A stretch of DNA of 64,000 nt from Colias croceus (lineage: Eukaryota; Arthropoda; Insecta; Lepidoptera; Pieridae): NCBI RefSeq assembly GCF_905220415.1, contig NC_059539.1, positions 1,054,001 to 1,118,000 on the forward strand, read 5' to 3'. Both the position numbers and the translations under genes were made by a program. Below are positions 57,201 through 64,000 of this stretch, in pieces. The notes under the pieces are model-generated. The model was not told where the DNA came from and searched no databases. It was given only the letters and a program-made list of their open reading frames with translations. Numbering within the stretch: position 1 is the stretch's first letter; every line of letters begins with the position of its first letter.

Positions 57201-57209
57201 CATTTTCAT
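38004..57209 (-). CDS. NFAT: NFAT5-like Rel-family transcription factor
   Basis: Ten coding exons on the - strand join in phase: 57209-56917, 50239-49907, 49484-49385, 48264-48082, 43949-43769, 43424-43240, 42567-42390, 40041-39893, 39482-39369 and 39260-38004 (TAG), giving 990 aa. The Rel homology region spans residues about 195-470. It includes the DNA-contact segment RARYQTEGSRGAVKD, FIGTDTGRVAPHMFYQACRV, CDCVGILK, GKKKSTRCRMVFR, TQPPGVPEVCRKSLVSCPAT and an IPT domain (LELYLLGKNFLKETRVVF). These match vertebrate NFAT5 and Drosophila NFAT far better than calcineurin-controlled NFATs; I see no PxIxIT-like site. The product should bind GGAAA-type DNA, probably as a dimer. The last exon is a Gln/Met/Ser-rich activation region. 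Exon 50938-50713 gives an alternative N-terminus. Several introns hold mobile elements. Confidence 0.95.
38132..38204 (-). repeat. Coding 12-bp repeat (Ser-Gln-Ala-Val) in NFAT
   Basis: Six tandem 12-bp units encode SQAV, with TQAV in the third. The bases differ only at third positions and are prone to unit gain or loss. Confidence 0.85.
39369..39482 (-). CDS. NFAT: NFAT exon: acidic linker
   Basis: It reads VADESSQHSADGDECDELPT and ends LRLKSENTSHQ. It is 38 codons, phase 0 at both ends, with donor GTCTGT. LKSE occurs in both this and the preceding exon. Confidence 0.82.
39483..39892 (-). other. NFAT intron, no recognised features
   Basis: This is 410 bp of ordinary intron. I recognise nothing in it. 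Confidence 0.4.
39893..40041 (-). CDS. NFAT: NFAT exon: Ala/Pro-rich linker
   Basis: It reads EEREARPVAWWGAAGAAGLG and ends VILPDPHSPLGLKSE. It is very GC-rich. Phase 1 entry fits the preceding exon. The acceptor is TTTCATCAG and the donor GTAAAT. Confidence 0.82.
40042..42389 (-). other. NFAT intron, mostly unrecognised
   Basis: This is 2.3 kb of AT-rich sequence. The only compositional change is a GC-rich patch at about 41040-41090, flanked by splice-like signals on the - strand but in the wrong phase. No repeats could be named. Confidence 0.4.
42390..42567 (-). CDS. NFAT: NFAT exon: end of IPT domain
   Basis: It reads THLVCCVPAFARTDISEAIN and VQIFVRSGGKASEPHAFLYT, then a linker ending HHAHPIG. 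It exits in phase 1 at GTACGT. Confidence 0.92.
42568..43239 (-). other. NFAT intron, no recognised features
   Basis: This is 672 bp of AT-rich intron. I see nothing supported in it. Confidence 0.4.
43240..43424 (-). CDS. NFAT: NFAT exon: IPT/dimerisation domain
   Basis: It reads QPPGVPEVCRKSLVSCPATG and then LELYLLGKNFLKETRVVFRG, ending DKEFLQQ. The acceptor is CGTTTTCAG and the donor GTGTGG. It is the immunoglobulin-like IPT domain of the Rel region. Confidence 0.94.
43535..43752 (-). mobile_element. tRNA-derived SINE
   Basis: On the - strand the element starts CCTCTTTGGTACAGTGGTTG (A-box-like), has a B-box GGGTTCGATTCC, an A-rich stretch, and a body with CAGAAGGCTGATCACCTACT. It fills most of the 344-bp intron 43425-43768. 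Confidence 0.75.
43769..43949 (-). CDS. NFAT: NFAT exon: Rel domain end
   Basis: It reads ERNVDVEHRFGETLGASGAA, then GKKKSTRCRMVFRTEIVD and CSTQIIC. An Ala-rich insert (SGAAAHAARG) separates the two conserved parts. The donor GTACGT lies only about 11 bp from a SINE. Confidence 0.93.
43989..44051. repeat. Near-perfect AT-rich palindrome
   Basis: GAATCTATACTATATAC to TACTATAATAAT is mirrored by ATTATTATAGTA to TAGTATAGATTC around a seven-base loop. It lies about 40 bp upstream of the exon 43949-43769 acceptor. Confidence 0.8.
44080..44272 (-). repeat. CCCGCGG-type tail repeat
   Basis: It is in reverse orientation, from ACGCGTTACTGAACCGATTA to GGGCGAAGCCGCAGGCGGAA, ending in ATCTAG. It lies in the intron 43950-48081. 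Confidence 0.7.
44273..45679 (-). other. NFAT intron, unrecognised part
   Basis: This is 1.4 kb of AT-rich intronic sequence between a tail repeat and the hAT-type element. No gene or repeat is recognised. Confidence 0.4.
45680..47643. mobile_element. hAT-type non-autonomous element with 8-bp duplication
   Basis: GCTACACA is duplicated at 45680-45687 and 47636-47643. The inverted ends are TAGGGTTGCCAGAT, and CCGGGA-rich subterminal motifs recur on both sides. The 1948-bp body (45688-47635) carries a nested palindromic repeat (46212-46949) and a hairpin at 47032-47092. No transposase is present. Confidence 0.88.
46212..46949. repeat. Nested inverted-repeat element with tandem 140-bp units
   Basis: The ends ATGTTAGTGAACTTAGCAGA and the reverse at 46949 are identical for about 50 bp. 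Between them four units of 138-148 bp share CTTTTTAGAAATAGTTCTGG and GATCTGCCAACTTCCCGTA. A fifth partial unit near 46820-46900 is inverted. Confidence 0.85.
48082..48264 (-). CDS. NFAT: NFAT exon: Rel domain core
   Basis: It reads VFIGTDTGRVAPHMFYQACR and ends WQVTCDCVGILK. It is 61 codons and phase 0 at both ends. Decayed copies of its 5' edge lie at 48300-48690. Confidence 0.95.
48265..49384 (-). other. NFAT intron with decayed exon-derived array and TIR-like end
   Basis: Bases 48300-48690 hold the decayed duplicates of exon 48264-48082 listed separately. Near 49258-49308 there is CCTCCCCCCCCCATTCGAGC followed by GATTAATGGACAGCCCC, resembling one end of a MITE; a partner end is not found. 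Confidence 0.5.
48300..48690. repeat. Decayed tandem duplicates of an NFAT exon edge
   Basis: Bases 48301-48420 align with exon and intron around 48190-48305 (TTGCCGGACATTTGACATGC against TTGCCCGACACTCGACATGC; CCGTACCTATGAAAACTTGT against CTGTGCCTATGAACACCTGT). Three further units of about 93 bp (ending near 48525, 48620 and 48690) repeat only the splice-site and intron part. All have lost the reading frame. Confidence 0.75.
49385..49484 (-). CDS. NFAT: NFAT exon: DNA-contact loop
   Basis: It reads YQTEGSRGAVKDNSGNGFPI and then VKLVGYDKPAVLQ. This is the most conserved DNA-recognition segment of NFAT5-type proteins. The acceptor is CATTCCAG. Confidence 0.93.
49907..50239 (-). CDS. NFAT: NFAT exon: linker and start of Rel domain
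   Basis: It begins IRAGCSISSPIITDSNNRFQ, has a Gly-Lys repeat (GGKLGGKLGGKYGGKL), and ends VELQILCQPESQHRAR, the first Rel-domain strand with the Arg-Ala-Arg DNA-contact start. The donor is GTGAGA. Confidence 0.9.
50713..50938 (-). CDS. NFAT: NFAT alternative N-terminal exon
   Basis: The acceptor is ATCCTTGACAG and the donor GTACGT. It reads KNKLQRSKFEIVTGVRRLSD and then EEWDQPDTKRRRENESDVKI (nuclear-localisation-like KRRR) and an Ala/Pro-rich tail. Entry is phase 1 and exit phase 2, so it fits in front of exon 50239-49907. It cannot follow exon 57209-56917, because the join would make TAA. Its start exon is not visible. It has no in-frame ATG of its own. Confidence 0.7.
50939..53527 (-). 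other. NFAT large 5' intron, part
   Basis: This is AT-rich intron. A GC-rich island at 51775-51835 (GTGCGCGTGCGCAGCGTGGC and following) could be a promoter of the isoform that uses exon 50938-50713, but nothing proves it. No other feature is seen. Confidence 0.35.
53528..53793. repeat. Dispersed repeat with AACCGACTTCAAA ends, second copy
   Basis: It is nearly identical to 2461-2690, with a longer A-run (about 53722-53742) and a 25-bp insertion near the left end. It lies in the large NFAT intron. Confidence 0.75.
54282..54440 (+). repeat. CCCGCGG-type tail repeat
   Basis: It begins AACTAGTGGTCCGCCCCGGC and ends CACGAGATTTATATA. It is diverged from the other copies. Confidence 0.6.
54441..56916 (-). 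other. NFAT large 5' intron, remainder
   Basis: Two 30-bp direct copies of AATAAGTACATACATTTTAT lie at about 55528-55590. A GTGAAACTTT-ended hairpin lies at 56014-56160. A fragment GGAACGAAGTTCCTTATTGC is at about 55382, which I associate with a dispersed repeat. No coding exon is identified. Confidence 0.45.
56917..57209 (-). CDS. NFAT: NFAT first coding exon (isoform 1)
   Basis: ATG at 57209 gives MKMTMSTSATMSARVHRKVI and then His-Pro-Gly-Lys repeats (AHPGK, HAGK, AHLGK), ending GLGPDPVNR in phase 2 at donor GTGAGA. The sequence TTGTTGACAG just upstream looks like an acceptor, so a non-coding exon probably precedes it. ATG codons 2 and 5 codons later are alternatives. Confidence 0.8.
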
Positions 57210-59227
57210 GCCTGTCAACAACACGGAGTGTTAGGATGGGCTGTACCGTGAGCCGTATTGATATGGCCTATTCTAGACGTCGAGTTGGTTAAACAATAAA
57301 GGTCCATTTTAAAATAAATTGACAAAAGGAAATAGTAATTATGTTTATAGACTTTGTGCGATATTTAGAGATTTGTTTGATGATGTTAAAAATGAGAGTA
57401 AGAAAGAATGCGACGCGATTAATAATATATTCTCATAAACACTCCTTCATTTGGTACACCATCCACTCTATATAATCCTATGTTAATTCAAGTATCAATT
57501 ACCGTATACATAACAATGTATAGCCGTTTTATGTTCAGATGTTTACATAGTCCATTATTCATGTGTAGCGATGAGACGGCCTTGAACCGCCTTTAGCGAT
57601 TCATCACAATTGTGAACACAATTGTGAGTAAGCAAGATTGCCATCAAATCGTAAAATATGTACGCAATGCGATGAAATAATACTTCCGATTTATACGACG
57701 AATGATAATTTGGGTGACATAAAAGTTTATTGATTGAAATATTAAATTATGTACAATTGTATGTAAAGTTACTTCTGCGAATCAGGGTTAAAATAGAATC
57801 GGTTACACAAGCATTATGCTGTTAAGAATCATAAGATAAGTTCAAAATTAAAATTATATAATTCCTGGAAGCAATTACTTTTAAATACACCAAGAATATG
57901 CTTAAAATACTTTATATTTTATCATCAAATAAATCGGAAAATATATTACGGAATACCAAGAAGTTAACACGAGCGAAGCCGTAGGTGAAAAGTACTATTA
58001 AGTATAAATTATTTACACATGCCACTTTTTTAGTAGAAAGTGTATTTAAAATGTTATTTGTTTAACAGTTCTTACGTGATTTCGTTGGTTTATTCAAAAC
58101 TTAGTAAAATATTCACCCTCTTTAAGATTCGTTTAGATATGAGAGAAGTCAAGGCAATGATTGTATAAATATTCGAATTAAAGATAAAGATTTGACCGGA
58201 TATGGATGCATTTAACTGAAAAAGGTGGGAATTTTTTATCTTGAATGAAAGAGTACCTATAGAGGAATAGTATGCGCCTATGTAGTGTTTACATGATGGC
58301 TTAGGTATAATTTTTTTGATAAGAATTATTCATATTTTGTGAGGTAGATAAATGAATTTATTGTTTATATAATTTCAAAATTACCAAGATAATTCTGTAA
58401 TTATTAGCCTGTGCTAAAGCTTAGGAAACCTAGAGGCACTTATCAAATATGGGAAGATTATTAGTTTGATTAGGAGTTTGACACAGTTGTTACAGAAACA
58501 TTAAAATCCCTATGTATTACACATACCTTAAACAAATGTTTTCGGGATTTCCTTTGATATAACAGGATCATAGATATTTAGGTAAAATATGAAAATATAA
58601 ATTTCCAGATACAAGACACCACTTAGAAGATTTACCTATTAATTGTCATTTACTAAGTGTATCCGAAGGTTCTACTCATTCATCTGTCTTTACAAGTATC
58701 GATAAAGCCGATCATTTGAGGGCCACTCATAGTACATTACCTTCAAGTGACGTAGCTAGTTTACCTTCATGTCTCATAAGACTGAATGAATAACTTAGAA
58801 TCTTATTAATAAGAAGATTCTTTACAAAAAGTCAAATTTCTGGAAACAAGGGTTTCTACTTTTTTTGTTTTTAATCTACAAGATCTTTTTCCTGCTCATG
58901 ACGTACAGACAGACAGACCATCGAACCAATGACTCATAGATATAGATAACATAAAAATGCGCGATGGTAGGTGATAAAGATCGCAAATAAAACTCGTCCT
59001 TGAGTCGACTGAAGGCTGTAGCGTAATCCGCTGACACCTTACAATACATATATGATATATGTATTGTTGTATATGTATTCTAAGGCTGACACAACAATAT
59101 TGATGAAGCGGATAAGCGATTACTTTGAGTGCGGTAGATAGGTACCATTGTACGGGTAAAGTGAGTCGATTTGGGAAAGCGTTTACGGGCCTCGTGTATA
59201 ATATATATGTACACGTTATACATTATA
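57210..59227. other. Upstream of NFAT first coding exon
   Basis: This is AT-rich sequence with no gene. It probably contains more NFAT 5' intron and possibly the promoter, but I cannot place a transcription start. Confidence 0.35.
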
Positions 59228-59455
59228 TCTGCTACATTGATTGTAATAAATGCGAAAGTTTGTGAGGATGTGTGTGTGTGTTTGTTACTCTTTCACGCAA
59301 ATACTACTGAACCGATTACAATGAAATTTAGCACACATATAGAGGGTAACTTAGATTAACACATAGCATAGGTTTCATCCCGGAAATCCCACGGGAACGG
59401 GAACTATGCGGGTTTATCTTTCAAAACGCGGGCGAAGCCGCGGGCGGAAAGCTAG
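59228..59455 (-). repeat. CCCGCGG-type tail repeat
   Basis: It is in reverse orientation, from GTAATAAATGCGAAAGTTTG (with a TG run) to AAGCCGCGGGCGGAAAGCTA. This is one of the better-preserved members. Confidence 0.72.
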
Positions 59456-60247
59456 CTAATTATAATTCGATTTAGCTAGATGTAGGAAAACATAGGGATT
59501 CAAAAATTATGTTGGTGTTAATAGTTAACAAGAAATTGAATTAGTCTTTATGTGTAACGTAAAGACAAGAGATGTTTTTTTAAGAAATTCTGGGATAGTA
59601 TGCAATAATGTTCTTATTATTGTCATTAGTGATTGTTCTACTAATACGGGAAGCTGCCAATGTTAAAAAAGTTGTATTTAATGAATACAGAGATGTTTCT
59701 TGATCTTTCGTGCAAAAACAAACGTGTTTTGGCTGATATTTGTTATGCAGGTAGAACATAATTTATTATAGGCTAATGGAATACAAAACACATATGGGCT
59801 ATGGGCAACTAGTATAATGTTTTCGTAAGGCAGTATATGAGCTTAACCAGGACTAAAATTGTTTTGTATTTTTTAATGATATAAGACCTACTACAATATA
59901 CGTCTGGCCTCTATCGTTACATCTTTGAAAACATTGATAAACAATTATAAACTAAGTCTAAAAATACATTTCGATAAGATTATTTTTATCGTAATCTATG
60001 CTTTCGTGTTATTATTGTAAATGTTCACTAGCATTGTTGTGGCTATTTTTATTTTCATTATACTATATGTATATTTTTTACCGAATACCAATTATAATCT
60101 ACAATAAATTAATGTATTAGCTCTTATCAAAAATACATAACAACTTAATTTGTAAAGCTTAGCTGACAAAATGTTCGTAATGGAAAATTATGGACTTTTT
60201 CTTTCTTTTTTTTCAAACATGATGTCACACATACACACACAAACACA

Positions 60248-60285
<38 letters not shown>

Positions 60286-63200
60286 TTTTATTCTTTCTTT
60301 TCTTTTCTGTTTTTGCATTGTATTCTTATTGTTTTTTTTTTTCCTGTTTCTGTATCTAATAGTGTTAAGGAAGAGCAGAACCTCCTGACACAAGCATTTG
60401 TTTGCTTACTAGGAGTGTTCCAATCACAAATTAGTTAAGGACATATTGTAAAAGGAAAAATAAATAATTTTGAATTTTTTTTTTTGACATAATGCACCAC
60501 AAATTACTTTAGAAATATAATTGATTAATCAACAAATAACAAGATGATTTGCAATTCAATCCATAAAGTAATAAGTATTAAATAAAAAAAAACCATTGAA
60601 TGTCAATTAAAAGTAACGCAGCATTATCGTCATTTCTGCTCAGAATATTTCTGTTCAATAGACCATAATTACACAGTATTTTATCCTTGTGCATTGTTAG
60701 CTTCATTAGATGCGTTTTTGCATTAATTTCATAGATCGAGAACGATAGCGCACAAAGTAAACAATTTCATTGCTATGCGAAATACGCTCTTATCTCAACG
60801 CAATAAGTACTAGGCTTAAATTACAGATCATTGGACGCTGTAGGTAACCTAAAACATTGAGTAATTAATGTTTAAGATGGAACATTATAATTGTTTAGTG
60901 ACAGCTCCTGATAACGTTATTTGAAGAATAACTGCAACTACTTAGGTACTGTATAGCGTTTATTATTAACTGATATTGTAAACCATCCGTTTTGATAAGT
61001 AAAGACATAAATTACACATAAGAATTTCATCTAGATAAATGACGTAGGCTGTACCCCCTACAGTGAACGTTCTGCGACTGAACGCTATATCATTTATATA
61101 ACAGTGGCCCGAGTTCATTACCCTGGGGTGCACCGCGACCTCAGATATCAATTAATAAGTAGCAAAACAATGTAATACTTATTATACATTATATAATATG
61201 AAAATCAATAAAAAAGAACAAATATATACATTATCAATGCAATAAAAGGATGGTTAAAGTTCAATTCCTATTGAAAATTTCAATAGCTATGAATGTTTAT
61301 TAATGATAAATGCAACATGTTTACTTTCTTATGATTTAATATAATAAACGCAGTATATGTTTATCAATACGCTACATTATTGATAACTAACATGAAAACA
61401 ATATTATAATTAAGGATATTTATAATTAAGCTTCACAGAAAGCCGAAAATTTTGCTCTAGTTTATTTTTTCTTTTTATACGATTAGTTTATTGTTTTGTA
61501 GGATTAAATTTAAATCTTTTGCCGAAAATGTTCAGAGAGCCTACGATACCGATAGTATTAATGAATAGACGTCATATATTTTTCAAATCACAAATTTTGT
61601 ATCATTTTCAAAGAACAACTACAGTGTTATGTATTGCCGAATCTTCTCTATAGAAACTGCTTTCCGAGCCTATTCTGTTGATTCAAATGTGCCTCTAAAA
61701 GAAGTCTACTTGAATAAATACATTTGTGGAGTTTAAGGTACGCAATTTAGTTTTTTTTTTATAATTGAGAAAAACAAACCTCGTATGAAAAATGATGCTG
61801 CCATAATATGGCTTTAGGTGAAACGCTGTCAAACGCTTAGCCTTGTTCCACGAGGGAGCTATTATACAAACATGCATATAGCTCCATCATTTTCGTCTGC
61901 TTACCACAATATTTGGTCCAAACCACAACCAAAATCGAAACTACAATTCTTCATGTGAATATAAAGACGATACTTACGTAACACATTAAAATAATGGGTC
62001 AGCAATTGAATAAAATACTGTTGTTCTCCACCGTGGCATCGCACGTGAGCTATTACAAATTTAAATGAACGCTCACTTCGACTCGTATTTTTGTATATTA
62101 AGTAAGGCTATGTCAGGTAACGCAATAATTTAAATAGAAGCAGATCTTTTTGTATACGCAGATGTGCCGAATGAATAAGCGAGTATAAATAACGTTAATA
62201 ACTTATTTGCCGTCTACAATTATTGTAGGTTTTGCTTGGTTGAATATGTAACGTGTTATGGAAATATAGTATCGTTGTATGATCAATTAGTTGATTGGTT
62301 ATCTGGAATATGTATTTTTTAATCTTTTCAAAACAAATTTTGAGTCTGTTTTTGTATTTACATTCTGTATTTTTGTTTTCTAAATAAGTTAATATTTTAG
62401 AAATATAAGTGATAATCCAGATAACGTTATTGGAGAGCTGTGAGATGATATGATTAAATAACTTTTTTTAATACAATTTATGAATTTATAACTATCTGGT
62501 CCACGGACGAACCCACGGGCAAAGTCAAGTATTTTTTGTGTTAGTCTGATGTATAACCTATATTACGGTACAGGTCCATCCTAATCAGTCGAGTAGTTTT
62601 TTCGTAAAAGTATAGTCTAACTATCCATACCCACAAACATTCGCATTTTTTATATTTATACAATCATAACAAAAATATTTTAAATAAACATTTATCCTAT
62701 TTTTAAAGAAAGTTAAGTAATGAAGAATATAAACTTAAACGCCCACGTAACGTTTTAAATCTCTTCAATAAAAAGCCGGCTTGTCAACAACATAATTTTT
62801 AACCTGGCGACGAACTTTACCTCAGTTTTGAATTGTAGATATCTAGGTTTTTTCAATGCTAACTTATGTTTTGTATTGTTAGACGTAATGCAATGTCGAA
62901 TGGTTAATTATATGATAAGTCATTTTGTCACTATTGAAACCTATATCATGTCAAATAGTTTTAGTATAATATTATTGCTCAAACTATAGGTAATGAATTT
63001 TCATACGGTGGAAAGAAATTAGGAAAGTTGAAGATGCAATTGAATTGTCAAGTCAATCTTCATAGAAGATGAAGTAAAACTGGTGCCATACGAACGAGGC
63101 AGTCATATAGAAAGGCATAAAGCGCGAACACATGTCAGTTCATCTAAACCCATGTTCACACTCGACCACAATCTGAACATCGATCGTCCGCCCACGCTCG

Positions 63201-63668
63201 CTGCAAAAACAGCATTATCGCAATTTATAAGAGGCTGATGACCTGCGGAGTAAATAACTAAATAACAGGTGAATGCCTCCAACTTCTCCATACTGTATTA
63301 GAAACTACAGATCCGGTATCCACCAGATACTGGTTTCGACAAATGGGTTAGACGCTATCAATTAATGGTTATCTTTAATCGCCAGTTTTTCTCGTTCTAA
63401 CTATCTCAAATATGCGTCACAAATATGCAACAAACACGTCGAGATAGCAATTCAATGCCGTGTTATTTATAGAAAGTATCAAAGCTTATAAAAGAACGCG
63501 TAAAATATAAAATTTCACTAACAATGTCACAGTTAATCATAAACACAATGCATCGTGAAGGTTGCATGAAATTAGCAGAGAAAATCGAATGACTTGAATA
63601 AACGACAATATAAAACAATGGAGGAGTGTGAGGCGAATCGTATTCGTTAATTTTTCTCTCTATTATGT
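59456..63668. other. AT-rich non-coding region
   Basis: No gene is supported. A CA dinucleotide microsatellite lies at 60231-60283. Small repeat remnants lie at 61680-61735 (TTTATTTATTCAA family, reverse) and 62495-62650 (degraded CCCGCGG-type tail). Confidence 0.45.
60231..60283. repeat. CA dinucleotide microsatellite
   Basis: About 50 bp of (AC)n with a few AAAC interruptions at its 5' side. The run at 60252-60282 is perfect. Confidence 0.9.
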
Positions 63669-63999
63669 ATTAGTGGCGTAACTTGCCATAGTTAAACCGG
63701 CTATTCACCTACCTGCAACAGGGGCAATATTGGAATTGCACCCTTAATTGACTACTTACTTGTGATGAGGCAAGCAAGGGCAATTCAGAGAACAGATGAA
63801 ACTGCTTCGACCTCCTTGCAAACGAGATTGTTCCAATATTACCCCTGAGGCAGGCATGTGAGTAGCCGGCTTTAATAGTTTCGTGCCAGAGTTACGTGAG
63901 GCGAAACGGGCAGGTGGGTTTATAATTAAATATAGGTCACAGTTAAAGGTTTGGTGCTTATTTTTAATAGGAAGATGCACATAGATTATCGCCACTAAT
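63669..63999. mobile_element. Probable MITE with ATTAGTGGCG ends
   Basis: ATTAGTGGCG at 63669 is matched by CGCCACTAAT ending at 63999, and an inner imperfect stem joins TAAACCGGCTATTCAC to GTGAGTAGCCGGCTTTA. It reaches the window edge, so its right flank is unseen. Confidence 0.55.
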
Positions 64000-64000
64000 G

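Noticed and set aside
1..64000. CRISPR arrays, bacterial operons or integrated virus genes
   Set aside because: All three genes have spliced eukaryotic structure. The direct repeats lack spacer regularity, and no reverse transcriptase, capsid or viral polymerase frame was seen.

Overview
The window looks like a piece of an insect nuclear genome, most probably a moth or butterfly (Lepidoptera). The reasons are split, AT-rich genes with GT-AG introns, an insect-type single NFAT gene, and dense dispersed repeats of kinds I associate with lepidopteran genomes (tails ending CTAGCTTTCCACCCGCGG, AACCGACTTC-ended repeats, a tRNA-derived SINE). The species assignment is inference; no database was searched.

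Three host genes are present. (1) On the + strand, from the left edge to 12423, lie the last eight coding exons of a BTB-BACK-PHR family protein. Its start is outside the window, and one PHR exon is triplicated in frame (4552-5016). (2) On the + strand, 19577-25898, is a complete seven-exon PREB/Sec12 gene, the ER membrane exchange factor for Sar1 that starts COPII vesicle budding. Its last exon is a membrane anchor. (3) On the - strand, 57209 down to 38004, is an NFAT5-like Rel-family transcription factor with ten coding exons (990 aa) plus one alternative upstream exon (50713-50938) whose own start is not visible. The genes are unrelated in function and I see no sign that they act together.

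The rest is introns and intergenic DNA made largely of mobile elements, many nested so that the target-site duplications can be read directly. These are: a palindromic array of tRNA-like units inserted with a 12-bp duplication (5514-7040); a full-length TA-flanked transposon with an intact DDE transposase (7948-10126); a 293-bp-arm near-perfect hairpin (10818-11432); four GGCTAAGCGCGCACC elements with TTA/TAA duplications, one inside another (13925-17697); a hAT relic with an 8-bp duplication (17742-19154); TA- and TAA-flanked MITEs inside PREB introns; a pogo-like relic (26723-28649); a hAT-like shell at 30292-34463 holding a 2.6-kb purine-rich minisatellite arranged as a giant inverted repeat; and a second 8-bp-duplication hAT-type element in an NFAT intron (45680-47643) with its own nested palindrome.

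A recurring theme is tandem copying of exons: a fresh triplication in the BTB-PHR gene, and a decayed array in NFAT derived from one edge of exon 48082-48264. From 57.2 kb to 64 kb I find no coding sequence, only repeats and probable 5' intron or upstream DNA of NFAT.
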